From positions 930,001 through 994,000 of the forward strand of contig JACGCM010002784.1 in NCBI GenBank assembly GCA_014058105.1: 64,000 nt of DNA, read 5' to 3'. The notes under the pieces are model-generated. The model searched no databases, was not told the DNA's origin, and saw only the letters and a program-made list of their open reading frames with translations. The stretch comes from Kingdonia uniflora. Taxonomy: Eukaryota; Streptophyta; Magnoliopsida; Ranunculales; Circaeasteraceae. Of the stretch, positions 54,793 to 64,000 are shown piece by piece (position 1 is the stretch's first letter; each line of letters begins with the position of its first letter). A program made the position numbers and the translations under genes.

Positions 54793-57700
54793 CTAAATTA
54801 CCTCCGGCTCTACTCCCAGCCTCAATATGTCATAAGCAATTGTGTAACGGCATTCATTACCGTCTATCAGATTTGGAAATTTTATTCCCCTTAGGAGATT
54901 GTCCATAAAGACAAGCATATAGACCCCGCAGTCATAACCATTTGGCTGTATTGGACATTTCCCAAATTGAGTTGTCCATTTGGAGTTTAGACCATAATTC
55001 TTTACCTCTGAACCAGTAGGTGAACTACTACGATCGACAAATCTCTCCATATCAATATTTTTGGGAGGATAGTTGATATCTGATCTTCAATAAGCTGGTA
55101 TCCAGGAGATAACTTCTTCTTCTTCTTTCGTGCATTTATAATTTTTGCATCCACCATTGAATTGTAAATGCATATTTTTCTTGCCTTTAAGTACACATCA
55201 CAAAGGACCCAGTGGTTGTCATTGATATTCCAGGGAATGAGTATTAATTTCGAATTGACCACTTTCAAATCTCCTCGATAAATGCAATTAGAAACTGTAT
55301 GATCCCATTGCATAGATGTAATTTGTTCATAAATTAATTTATTCTTCAATTCTACACCTTCTGGAGGGAACATATTATGAGTCTAGACATTGAAATCCCT
55401 GCCAATATATTAATAGGCAAAGACATCCGCCAGCACAATCTTTTCTTTAGCTGGGCAGACACGATGTTGTGTGTCAAAATATTGAATCAGGGCTTTAATG
55501 TACACATCAATGACCTTAATAGAAAAAGAAAATGACAAATTAGATAACAAAAATGATAAAGTTCAATATTACAAATGACAACAAAGGAAAAACTAATGAT
55601 AAAGTACAAACGAATAAAGGACAGACAATTTGAAAACAAATGGTAGAGACTCTTGTACAAATGATAGTGGAAAAGAAATAAATTATATAAATACCTCATT
55701 GTCCAACCATTGCTTTGGATATAAGGTGTAGATAGCGTAAATGCAAACAGTTTCTTCACCTATCATCATATAGGTACTCATGTTGTCCTTCTTCTTAGCT
55801 TCAGGAGATAATTGATCTTTCCTCAGTGACCAGAATTGGTCCACCTGGTTTTTCTCATCCTGGGAGATGGGTCTTTGAATTAAAGATTCCAATAGCACTC
55901 TCAGAAGAGGCTCATCAAGGTGAATATGCAATTGGTTCATTCGACAAGCCATTTTGAAGGCTCTTTCATTAATTTTATCCTCAGTTAGTGCATGCCTCTT
56001 CTTTATGGTGACATTCACTTCTGACTCCATTAAAACAAGCTGGAACAGATATGTCAAAATAAGAAAATAAAATATAAATATGCTTATTACATGAGATTGA
56101 GTAATAAACCAGTTGTTTGGTTTAAAAGTATTTTATACATTGGTCTAGTCAACAACCATTTCTTTTATTACTTGCTCAGAGTCTGGTTTATTCTATAAAT
56201 TTCTATCATCATCATCATATTTTATTACTCTCTTTACTCTGTAAATAAATAAACTACAAATGATAAGAGTGATACAAGATATGGCAAAATAAATAGAAGT
56301 AAATGAAAAGTTACCTGACTAGCTTCACCAACATCTTCTTCCTGGTAGGAGATTACTACTTCAGTTTGTGCATCCTCTATAGTCTGTTCCTCGATAGATA
56401 CAACAGTTGTTTGGTCTGTACTAGCCTGTAAATAAATAGACTACAAATGATAAGAGTGATACAAGGTATGGGAAAATAAAAGAAGAAAATGAGAAGTTAC
56501 CAGCAAAGAACAAATAAGTTACCTGACTAGCTTTATCTTCAGTTTTTTTAACCTCCAGAGTCTGTTCCTTGACAGATACAACAGTTGTTTGGTCAGCACT
56601 AACCTATAAATAAATAGACTACAAATGATAAGAGTGATACAAGATATGGTAAAACAAAAGAAGAAAATGAGAAGTCAACAACAAACAAATGATAAGTTAC
56701 CTGATAAGCTTTACCAACAACTTCCTCCTGGTTGAAGAATCTTATATCAATTTTTGCTACCTCTGCAACTGCCATAGTCTGTACAACAAAGGTTAAAGAA
56801 GAAACAAATTAAAAAAAATGGTATGGATAGCTCAATACAAAAAAATATTAGTAACTTGAGGTTATGAATCTTTTTCTTTAGCAAATACCTCATTGACATG
56901 TTGTACATATTTTTTCCATTATAATACACCACTACAGTTGGTGGTTCTGAATCCTCTTCTTCAACAACTTAAGGTTGCTCTTCTTCAGACTTAACATTTT
57001 CCTCGACATCTTTCTTATCATCATTATCTTTTTCGTCACCCTTCTTCTACTTCACATACAACAAATAAAATGAACAAAGACATCAGAAGAAATGAAAGTT
57101 CTGGAAAAGAGAATGAACAAAGACATCAAAAGAAATAAAAGTTCTGGAAAAGGGAATTCTGCCCGTCTCTTCCTTGGCACTCTATTAGCCAAGCCCTTCT
57201 TAAGGATCTTGGGGATTAAAGTTTTCAATTGGATAAGTGGGACATGATCAAATTGTTCATCAAAGAAAGCTTCTTTCTTCGTGCCTTTAACCTTTTTCTT
57301 CAAGGGCACATCAGCTTCTTTAGCCTTCTTGTTCTTCTTGTTGGCATTCGACTTCTTCTGCCATTCTCCCTTACCTTTTTTCTTCTCTTCAATCTTTTGA
57401 TTTTTTTGTTGGTCTCTTTGCCAGGTTCTCGGCTCCACCTTCTTCATTTTCCCATCTTCTTTCTCATTACCTTCTTCTCGCTTGCATTTCGTAGTTTTCT
57501 CAGGAGTAGAGAACTGGTATTGCCCAAGGAGTGTAGTATCTCCAAGTGGTAGAGTACTGTCTCCCACTGTAGACATCGAAATTCATTCCAATATTTTACC
57601 ATGGTTATGCAATATTTTGCTATGCTCCTCCAACAGGGAGCATACCTTAACCACTACAGCTTCGATCTCAGTGACAGAAGAACTGGTACTTATTGCAGGT

Positions 57701-59096
57701 GAATCGACTGTAGGTGCAACGAATGCAGGTGCAGCGCCGATTGCAGGTGCTTCAATTTGATTTCTCTAAAATATTCAAATAGATGACGATGACAAATGAC
57801 AACTTAGAAATGACAGAAATACTCTAACAATGATAATAGGCGTACAACAAATGACAAAAAAAGACTTCATAATGATAGAAAAATTAAACAAATGACGAGA
57901 AGAGAATAAAAAATGCCAAATCTAAACAAATAAAATAATACAAAACATAAATTAAATGACAATGAAGTAATAAAATGAATCAATCATACAAAGAATGGAA
58001 GATTACCATGGCCTTTGCACAAGACTTTGCTGCATGTTAGCCTCAGACGGCTTTATGGCTATTACCAACAATTTGGGGTTAGCAAAAAACTTTTTAAACG
58101 TCACAATTTGGCGACGCTTAAAGGATGTCATCCTCCATCCTTGTAACTTAGGGAACAAATGTATGGATTCCTCAATTCTTGGAAACTTTAGGCTAGGAAT
58201 TGAAAGGAAAATCCATATCATCAAGACCCAGGTACATCCGTGCAGTGATAAAGCTTTATCGGATTTTTTACCAGCGGCTGATCGATAATGGGAAAACTCC
58301 ACTATTTGACTCAACAAGAAATTATAGACTTGCTCACCCAAGGGGAATCTACTGAACTGGTCTAGATAATTTACCAGATCAACATACTTCACCCAAACGT
58401 TTCTCCCTTTGTTCGGGAGGAGAAAAAATAGTATAATTTTTAACAAATTTAATCGAAGAACATCTTTTGCAAAATGAAATAACACAATGTAATGATAAGA
58501 ACCTTAGAATATAATGAGCCAAAAATGGCAAATGCACTACAAATATTGGAGGGGTGAGAAATACAATGAAGAACGGTGATAAAGAAGACAAAAAAATAAC
58601 AAATTAGAGCCTTACCCTGATGTCTTTCCAATTTTGCCTGTTTTAAAGCATCATTAATTTCCTTCAACCCATATGCCTTCTTCTTCTTAGGGAATCGCCT
58701 CATTCTGAAATTCGTCATATGCTCAGGATCAACAAATAAGAACTCATTTGCAATAGGAAAGACACGTAGCCCCAAAATTAGGTAAACATGAATGGGTTTC
58801 ATCTGAATTATCGTTTCCCCAAATTGGAACTTCATATCACCGAGATGACGATCGAATATTTCCACAACCAACATAAACATCGCCACTATTGGATCAATCA
58901 GCAGTAAGGATGCAAAGCAGGTGGCACGAAGAACACCCTTCTCCTCTTCAGGCAGAGCTGCAAATATTTTCTGAAGTCCCAAACCTGTACACCGAGATGT
59001 GTAATTTTTAGCATTCGAGGTACCCTTCTTGGCTCCACCCTCCTGTATTTGGTTCTCCTTGTCAACTTGTTCATTCACTTTTTTATCAGACATCAT
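54793..59096 (-). pseudogene. Ulp1-like cysteine protease gene of a MULE, multi-exon, broken
   Basis: Exons on the - strand. 59096-58616: start MMSDKKVNEQ; GLGLQKIFAALPEEEK and LRATCFASLLLIDPI resemble the plant-mobile/DUF1985 type N-terminal domain. About 58430-58007: LVNYLDQFSRFPLGEQVYNF. About 57767-57052: Lys-rich and likely disordered, one stop. Three related short exons 56783-56332. Then 56044-55691: RALxx-type helical region. Last, 55510-54793: protease core with catalytic His in NDNHWVL and Cys in QPNGYDCGVYM (the Gln is also present), while the Asp position reads IYNSM. C48 proteases remove SUMO from proteins; copies captured by MULEs have unknown roles. Stops near 55420 and 55380 and a frame shift near 55040 make this copy inactive. 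Confidence 0.78.
56241..56783 (-). repeat. Triplicated exon-intron unit in the Ulp1-like gene
   Basis: Units start at about 56241, 56428 and 56606 (periods about 187 and 178 bp). On the - strand each holds an acceptor (TTTACAG or TTTATAG), a short exon, and a donor of the form AG|GTAACTT. Two exons read ASTDQTTVVSIEEQTIED... (37 residues) and VSADQTTVVSVKEQTLEV... (27 residues); the third shares the EEVVGKAYQ-type end. Exon lengths are multiples of three, so copies could be added without shifting the frame. Confidence 0.8.
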
Positions 59097-59124
59097 TGTG
59101 GAAGAAGAAGAATAAAAAAGACTT

Positions 59125-60450
59125 TGATCAAACACCTGGTAGGCAATAGTCACACAGATGATTTGCCACTGATATAACACTGAAATCACACACACACACA
59201 CACTCGATGGGTAGAATCACGCCGATTTTTGAGAAAACTGCTTGTGCGACCGCGACGGTTTTTACGGTTGTCAATCACAAACATGATTTGCAGAAACGGG
59301 ACGATTTTTGCAGTCTTTGCAGTGGTCGTGTAAGAAGAAAGTGTTTGAGGAATAGGGATGGTTTTTGGCGCCAAAAAACAGACGAACTCGTGTGAATCGC
59401 ATGTGTTACCTAAGCTTAAAGAATAGTAAACAAATGCCAAATAATACAACTGATGGTGACATAGTCTGCATGAGCCAATATAACTGATGTTTAAACGCAT
59501 GACAAATTGGTTTCAACAAATGACAACAAATGCATGTAATGGTGACAGGGTCTGCCTTACGCATCTCGAAATAGTAATGACATGTGTAGATCTAGGAACG
59601 ATTAAAATTGGACACGTGACGTGATAATAATATTTGTAAATGATTCGAACTTATTTTATTATTAATTATGAAGTGTCATTCGAGCTAGTGGAACCCACGG
59701 CCTTATCTGTTGCCTTACCTCTGTAGAGCCCACGGCCTAGAAACATACTTTAATATTCAAACAGTTGATATTTTCGAAACAAATGACAAAGTTGTATAAA
59801 ACAAATGACAAAAAAGACTGAATAAATGGGAAAGTTATATAACACAAATGACAACAAGCATTACCAAATCACATAGATGTCTGAAAGAATGCCAGAGTTG
59901 AACTAAATAAATGACATATTTTGGTTTGCAGCATCCGCGTAGACGATTTGCCATCGTTTGTTCCCTGAGTTGAGTAGAGTAGAGTACCATCTACAGGAGT
60001 TACAAGTACTATCATTTCCTCCATGCCCATGGAGTAGAGTACCAGTATTTAATCAAACACTTAGTAGGCAGCAGTCACACAGACGGTGTGTGACAAATAA
60101 TCGAGACGGTTTTTGCGGTTGAGTAAGAAGAAAAAATTGTTCGATGAATCGGGGTTGCTTTTGGCTCTAAAAACCAGACAAACTCCTGTGAACCGCAGGT
60201 GATACCTAACCATAAACGATGAGAAATAGTAACAGAATTGGTGAAAGAGTCTGCCTTCTTATAAATAATAAATATGTTCAAAGGTAGGAAAAAATGTACT
60301 AAAACAAATAACAAGTAGCTCATGAGATGGTGGCTTGATATAATAGTTATAAATGAGTTAAATAAAAATTTACAATTTTTATTACGCTGGATGTGACATT
60401 TGTACTTGTAGAGCTCAAAAACAGTGGTTGTCTGCTGTAATATTGCAACT
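59125..60450. repeat. Tandem duplication of the Ulp1-like gene's upstream region
   Basis: 59128-59760 and about 60053-60450 share, in order, ATCAAACAC(C/T)...GTAGGCA, CAGTCACACAGA-type blocks, GACGGTTTTT(A/G)CGGTTG, TTTTTGGCGCC/CTTTTGGCTC, AACTC(G/C)TGTGAA, and the terminal block with GTGTCATTCG/GTGACATTTG and GTAGAGC. Offset is about 925 bp. The second copy continues into the right TIR. Confidence 0.7.
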
Positions 60451-60570
60451 TTAGTAGGGGCAAATATAATTTATTTTTTTTGCCATTATCGATTTTGGAA
60501 TTTATTGTTTCTGGGTCTGATTTTGTAAAGATGGCAAAAATTAGTATTTATTATCATAATTTCCGCCAAA
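60440..60570. repeat. Right terminal inverted repeat of the Ulp1-MULE
   Basis: Inverted partner of 43851-43975, ending TTATTATCATAATTTCCG at about 60565. The adjoining 60345-60440 matches the right end of the element at 14153-15442. Confidence 0.65.
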
Positions 60571-61090
60571 ACGACATTTATGTGTGAATGATGATAAATT
60601 TTTTATTTTCCTTCCCCACATAGGAGTTTCTTTTGGCCTCTTCAGTTTCTCCTTTGTCACAAAATCGTGAAAGGGCGAAGATCGAAAATTTTACTTTTGA
60701 GAGATAGCTTGTGCATTGAGTTAGGAGTAAGAGTAAAAAGGTGAACCGGCAGCAATATCTGTTGAATGCCGCATGCCTTCTCAAGAAAAGAATGCCTAGG
60801 CAGAAAGCATAAGAATTACTGAAATAAATAATTGAGCATTGTGTCTGGGATGTATTCTAGGTTTACTTTCTTTCTCTTCTATCAGTGGTGCTTCTGAAAC
60901 TGTCTCCTAAACTCTGATTTTTTTTATTTTTCAAAAACCACCTTTCAGTTCAAGCATTGACAACATTAAAACATGGGAAAAGGAATATATTAAGAGAGCC
61001 CTCATCAACAAATAAATAATTTTATAACATCCTAAGGAAGCTCTACAATTTCTTACCAGATACAAAGGTACTATTATCATTATTGGTTTT
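60571..61090. other. Spacer and 3' flank of the eIF(iso)4G-like gene
   Basis: No gene seen. It should contain the 3' untranslated region of the - strand gene ending at 61091. Confidence 0.5.
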
Positions 61091-61723
61091 TTAAATAAAT
61101 GCGTCTAGCTTCCTCCACTTGACGGGTTTTGGTGGTCGAAAAATTTTGACCTGCAGATTGGAGGATGTACGGATCTCATTCAAGACTGTTTCTCCTTTCT
61201 CTAATTTTATAATCTCAAGTATGCTTCCCAAAACTTCTGATGCAAGCCCTACTTCTAAAAGGCGTCCTGGCTCTTCCCCACCTTCATGTACTAACCTCCC
61301 AATGTCTCTCAATGGAACGACATTTTCGATAATAACCTTTGCTAGGATTTGTCCGAGAAACTCCGCTGCTTTTGGAGCGTCGTTTACAGCATCTTCCAAG
61401 GTAGCCAAAACAGATTCAAACCTGATATACAGTATTAAAATACAAGCAAGATGAGTTTCAGGATATAAATGAGGAAGCATTTTGGTTTGATTTTGTTGAT
61501 CACTAGCTGATGTAAGAAACAAAATTACCCTTTGATGAGCTGAACTTGATTTAGTAAGCTATCTTGAGACTTGATAAGGTTGACGAGAAGCTTTGCCAAA
61601 AGATCCCTTTCCATGTCTTTTCTCTCGAAAGAGTCTGTGACCCATAAGGATATCATGGATGGATAGAAAGTAGGGAAGTTCAACTCCCTAATGCATAAGG
61701 CAACCTCACCCTCATCTTTCGTA
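61091..61723 (-). CDS. eIF(iso)4G-like, last two coding exons
   Basis: Exons 61723-61529 (195 nt) and 61421-61091 (331 nt, TAA at 61093-61091) are separated by a 107-nt intron (GG|GTAATT ... TATCAG|GTTTG) and join in frame at ...IKGFES. The protein reads KDEGEVALCIRELNFPTFYP, VTDSFERKDMERDLLAKLLV, then LEDAVNDAPKAAEFLGQILA, IGRLVHEGGEEPG, and ends WRKLDAFI. This is the MA3 domain and C-terminus of plant eIF(iso)4G, the scaffold that joins cap-binding eIF(iso)4E, eIF4A and eIF3 during translation initiation. The acceptor of the first exon (TTTCAG|TACG) shows that earlier exons must lie at higher coordinates. None is recognisable up to 64000, where a LINE occupies 62495-63640. So either a large intron or a truncated copy. 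Confidence 0.88.
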
Positions 61724-61839
61724 CTGAAACAAAGAGTCAAATAATTATTATTGTAAACCAGCACATTAAAGCTAAAAACTAAATGCAAGACATTCTTGTA
61801 CGAATTATCCAATCTTACTACTTTTGCCAACACTTACAA

Positions 61840-62494
61840 TGGTAAATGGCCGGGGAACCAATAAGTACTTGAAGTCTATTTTTCAACCTATGCAGAGTGG
61901 AGATGCAGTCCTAAATTTGGGCCCAATATTATAGACTAATGCATACTTGTATACGAATACTGGTTAATAAGAAAGGAGTATACCAAAGCAAAAATAAAGG
62001 CACCAGTGACGTGCAAAAATACTATAGAACATTAAATAAATTATAAATCTTAAAAGCTCCATTCTAAGCCTGCCGAAGAGGATAGGACTTAAATTAACCA
62101 AAGACATTGTTTTCTATAAATTATTTCTAAAAAGCTTATTGTCTCTTAATCAGATTCTGTCCTGAAATCTGGAATGAAACCACAGTCAAATGTGAGCATT
62201 TTCAGTTGGACCACCTTTCTTGACAAGGCTCTCTTACAAAGGACAATCTGCGAACTCAAGGTTATTATCTTGAATTCTTGTTCTACACCTTAAGCTCTTG
62301 TGGAGATCGTGATCATCTTCTACACTTTAGCAACTTGCCACTACTAGTATTTCTTCTCACCTTCCTTCACAGCCTTCATTTCTCCAGGTCAACTGCAAGA
62401 GTCACCGACTTTTCTGCCTCACTACAGTGTTCTCCTTGTTTTACAATTTTAAACAATCTTCCAACTCATATTCTTTCTTTATTAGCACAGGAGG
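61840..62494. other. No exon recognised upstream of the eIF(iso)4G-like exons
   Basis: Searched by eye on the - strand for MIF4G or other eIF(iso)4G exons; none found. AT-rich, probably intronic. Confidence 0.45.
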
Positions 62495-63640
62495 AATTGT
62501 AAGGAGAAATCCAGGGCGAAGTGGCTTGCTAAGGGAGATGCAAACACCTCCTACTTTGAAAATAGCTCATATCAGAAAACAATGTACTAGTATCTCTAAT
62601 TTTATCCTAACTAATGGTACTACTTTTGATGGCGTGGCTGTTATACATGATGTTGTCTCCACTTTTCTCAACCTTTGTCTGTTAGTAATGTTACTGCAAA
62701 TGAAAAGGTTATAGCAAATGTGGCTGCCTGGTGATTAAAGAAGAAAAAAAAAAGGTTGTTAGAGTCGCCTAGCTTAAAAGAGCTCGGGATGAGTCTTATA
62801 TCTATCCCACCGAAAGTTTTCCAGTGGAGTGATGGTTTTACATCTAGGATCTACATCAAATGATGAGAATTTGTTAGTTAGGGTCCTCTTATTGCAACCA
62901 AATCATTTTTCAAATAAGCTCCTTTACTGCAGTTTTACATTTTCTTCTTTCGTCACTTTAGTTCCCAATAACTGAAAAGCCTAGTCACTTAAGGGATTTT
63001 AGATCTATCAGTCTGCATATCTTTAAGAGACTGGGTGTCATCTTTACCTAAGCTAATATCCACTCAACAGGAAACCTTTGTCAATGGACTGACATTAGAG
63101 AGATAGACAGACGAACGGACAGATAATCTATAGGGAGAGTATTTGTCTAACTCATGAGTTGGTTGAAAATCAGGGAGCATAACATTTTCTCCAAAATTGA
63201 TATGGCAAATGTACTTGATAGAGTTGATTGGGGATTTCTTAAGGTATTGTTACAGTTTGGTTTTAGTTGTAGAAGGGGTTGCCCTTATAGCCAACTGTAC
63301 TAAATCTCCTTTTTTGTGGTGCTTAACGGGATCTACAAAAGGTAATTTCAAGTCATCCAGACAGTGCTTGAGATGTGGAGATCCAGTTTCTCCCTCTCTT
63401 TTATCTTGAGCGAAGAAGTCTTCTTAAAGGTTTATTGCATTGTTTTTCACATGGAAGATTGGTTTATTTCCGTCTAGAAGGAACCCATAACAAATCTTCT
63501 CTATGCGGATAATTTTCGTGTGTTCCTTAATGGCTTAAGAAATCTATTAAAGTTCCCACCACTTATCCTGAAAGATATGAAGCTTACTCAGTCCAGCTTA
63601 TAATCTAAGCCAAGAGTCGCATCTATCTCCATCATAAGAG
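62495..63640 (+). mobile_element. Decayed L1-type LINE fragment
   Basis: Reading + frames: AKWLAKGDANTSYF-like sequence (AKGDA at 62527), KIAHIRKQCTSISNFIL (62562-62610), the reverse-transcriptase block IDMANVLDRVDWGFL (63196-63240, one frame change), SSRQCLRCGDPVSPSLL (63354-63405, matching the RQGDPLSP box) and YADNFRVFL (63500-63530, where active enzymes have FADD). Catalytic residues are lost and frames shift often. The ends could not be drawn. Confidence 0.75.
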
Positions 63641-64000
63641 GCCTAAACAACAAGATGAAGATTGTAAGAGATGTTTTAAGGTATAATGTTACCCCATGAA
63701 CCATTAGGGTGCTCCTATCACCTATGGTAGGGTAAAGCTGTTCACTTTGACAGTGATTCATAGAGTGCAACAGAAAATATCAGAGTGGAAAAGTTACTTC
63801 ATGTCTTGTGATGGAAGCTAAATCTTATGAATCATGATTTCTAAGCATAATGATCTATTCTCATGTCTGTGATGCGTTTCTAGGACAGTTAATACTAAAT
63901 AGGAGAAAATCTTCTCTAATTTTTTTTAGGGATCATTCGAGGGTAATATAGAAGACAAAATGTTGTGCTTCTATGCCTATTCCTTATGTAAACCAAAGTT
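63641..64000. other. No feature recognised
   Basis: May be further LINE remnant; nothing specific can be supported. Confidence 0.35.

Larger units (their letters stand above)
43851..60570. mobile_element. Ulp1-carrying MULE with nested copia
   Basis: Related terminal inverted repeats of about 115-130 bp lie at 43851-43975 and about 60440-60570. Shared order: an AATAAATACTA block, TTTGCCATCTTT, CAAAATC, then CCCTACTAAAG. Inside are, in order, three tandem repeats (44117-44545), a decayed copia element (45018 to about 52190), CAAATGAC-type arrays (52240-54720), a Ulp1-like gene on the - strand (59096-54793) and a duplicated upstream region. Mutator-like elements carrying ULP1-type genes are established in plants (for example the Kaonashi group of Arabidopsis and CUMULE of melon). 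No clear 9-bp target duplication was found, so the exact borders and whether this was one mobile unit are inference. Confidence 0.6.

Noticed and set aside
57229..57760. + strand frames of 92-107 codons opposite the Lys-rich exon
   Set aside because: Phe/Leu-rich shadow of a Lys/Glu-rich exon of the Ulp1-like gene.

Overview
This is plant nuclear DNA, AT-rich and dominated by nested transposons, with two host genes. The metacaspase ends in a form close to eudicot AtMC1-type proteins, and the transposons (plant L1 LINEs, Tat-lineage Ty3/gypsy, Ty1/copia, hAT MITEs, Mutator-like elements carrying a Ulp1-type protease gene) are typical of dicots. I cannot name the species.

Host genes. (1) A type I metacaspase runs on the + strand from 16586 to 40228. 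Its five exons (16586-16946, 35155-35485, 35563-35683, 36048-36254, 40169-40228) have GT-AG borders and join to exactly 1080 nt, 359 codons plus stop, with an LSD1-type zinc finger and an intact His/Cys dyad. Intron 1 is 18.2 kb and intron 4 is 3.9 kb; both are filled with transposons. (2) The last two coding exons of an eIF(iso)4G-like translation factor lie on the - strand at 61723-61091. Its 5' exons are not recognisable in the rest of the window.

Layout. 1-6960: sparse sequence with a wall-associated-kinase fragment, a TRIM-like direct repeat and a SINE-like element. 6979-13880: a hAT-type MITE (8-bp target duplication) split by a nearly full-length but decayed L1 LINE (11-bp target duplication). 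14153-15442 and 15460-16388: two non-autonomous Mutator-like elements directly upstream of the metacaspase. 16947-35154: metacaspase intron 1, holding a dead duplicate of exon 1, a LINE fragment with a nested hAT MITE, and an 11.8-kb Tat-lineage gypsy element (22369-34207) with dual RNase H, tandem repeats and antisense ORFs with introns. 36255-40168: intron 4, holding a 3-kb LTR element with a nested hAT MITE.

40543-60570 is a mosaic. A copia 3' end is followed by a near-perfect palindrome of MULE-transposase 3' coding sequence, then a MULE terminus. Next comes a 16.7-kb MULE-like element (TIRs at 43851 and 60570) that contains a decayed copia element, dense CAAATGAC-type repeats arranged as a mirror array, and a decayed Ulp1-like gene. 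After the eIF(iso)4G exons the window ends in another decayed LINE.

The most interesting points are the inverted duplication of MULE transposase sequence, which resembles the maize Mu killer arrangement, the preserved metacaspase reading frame across an 18-kb transposon-filled intron, and the spliced antisense gene inside the Tat element. All boundaries were read by eye; no database search was run.
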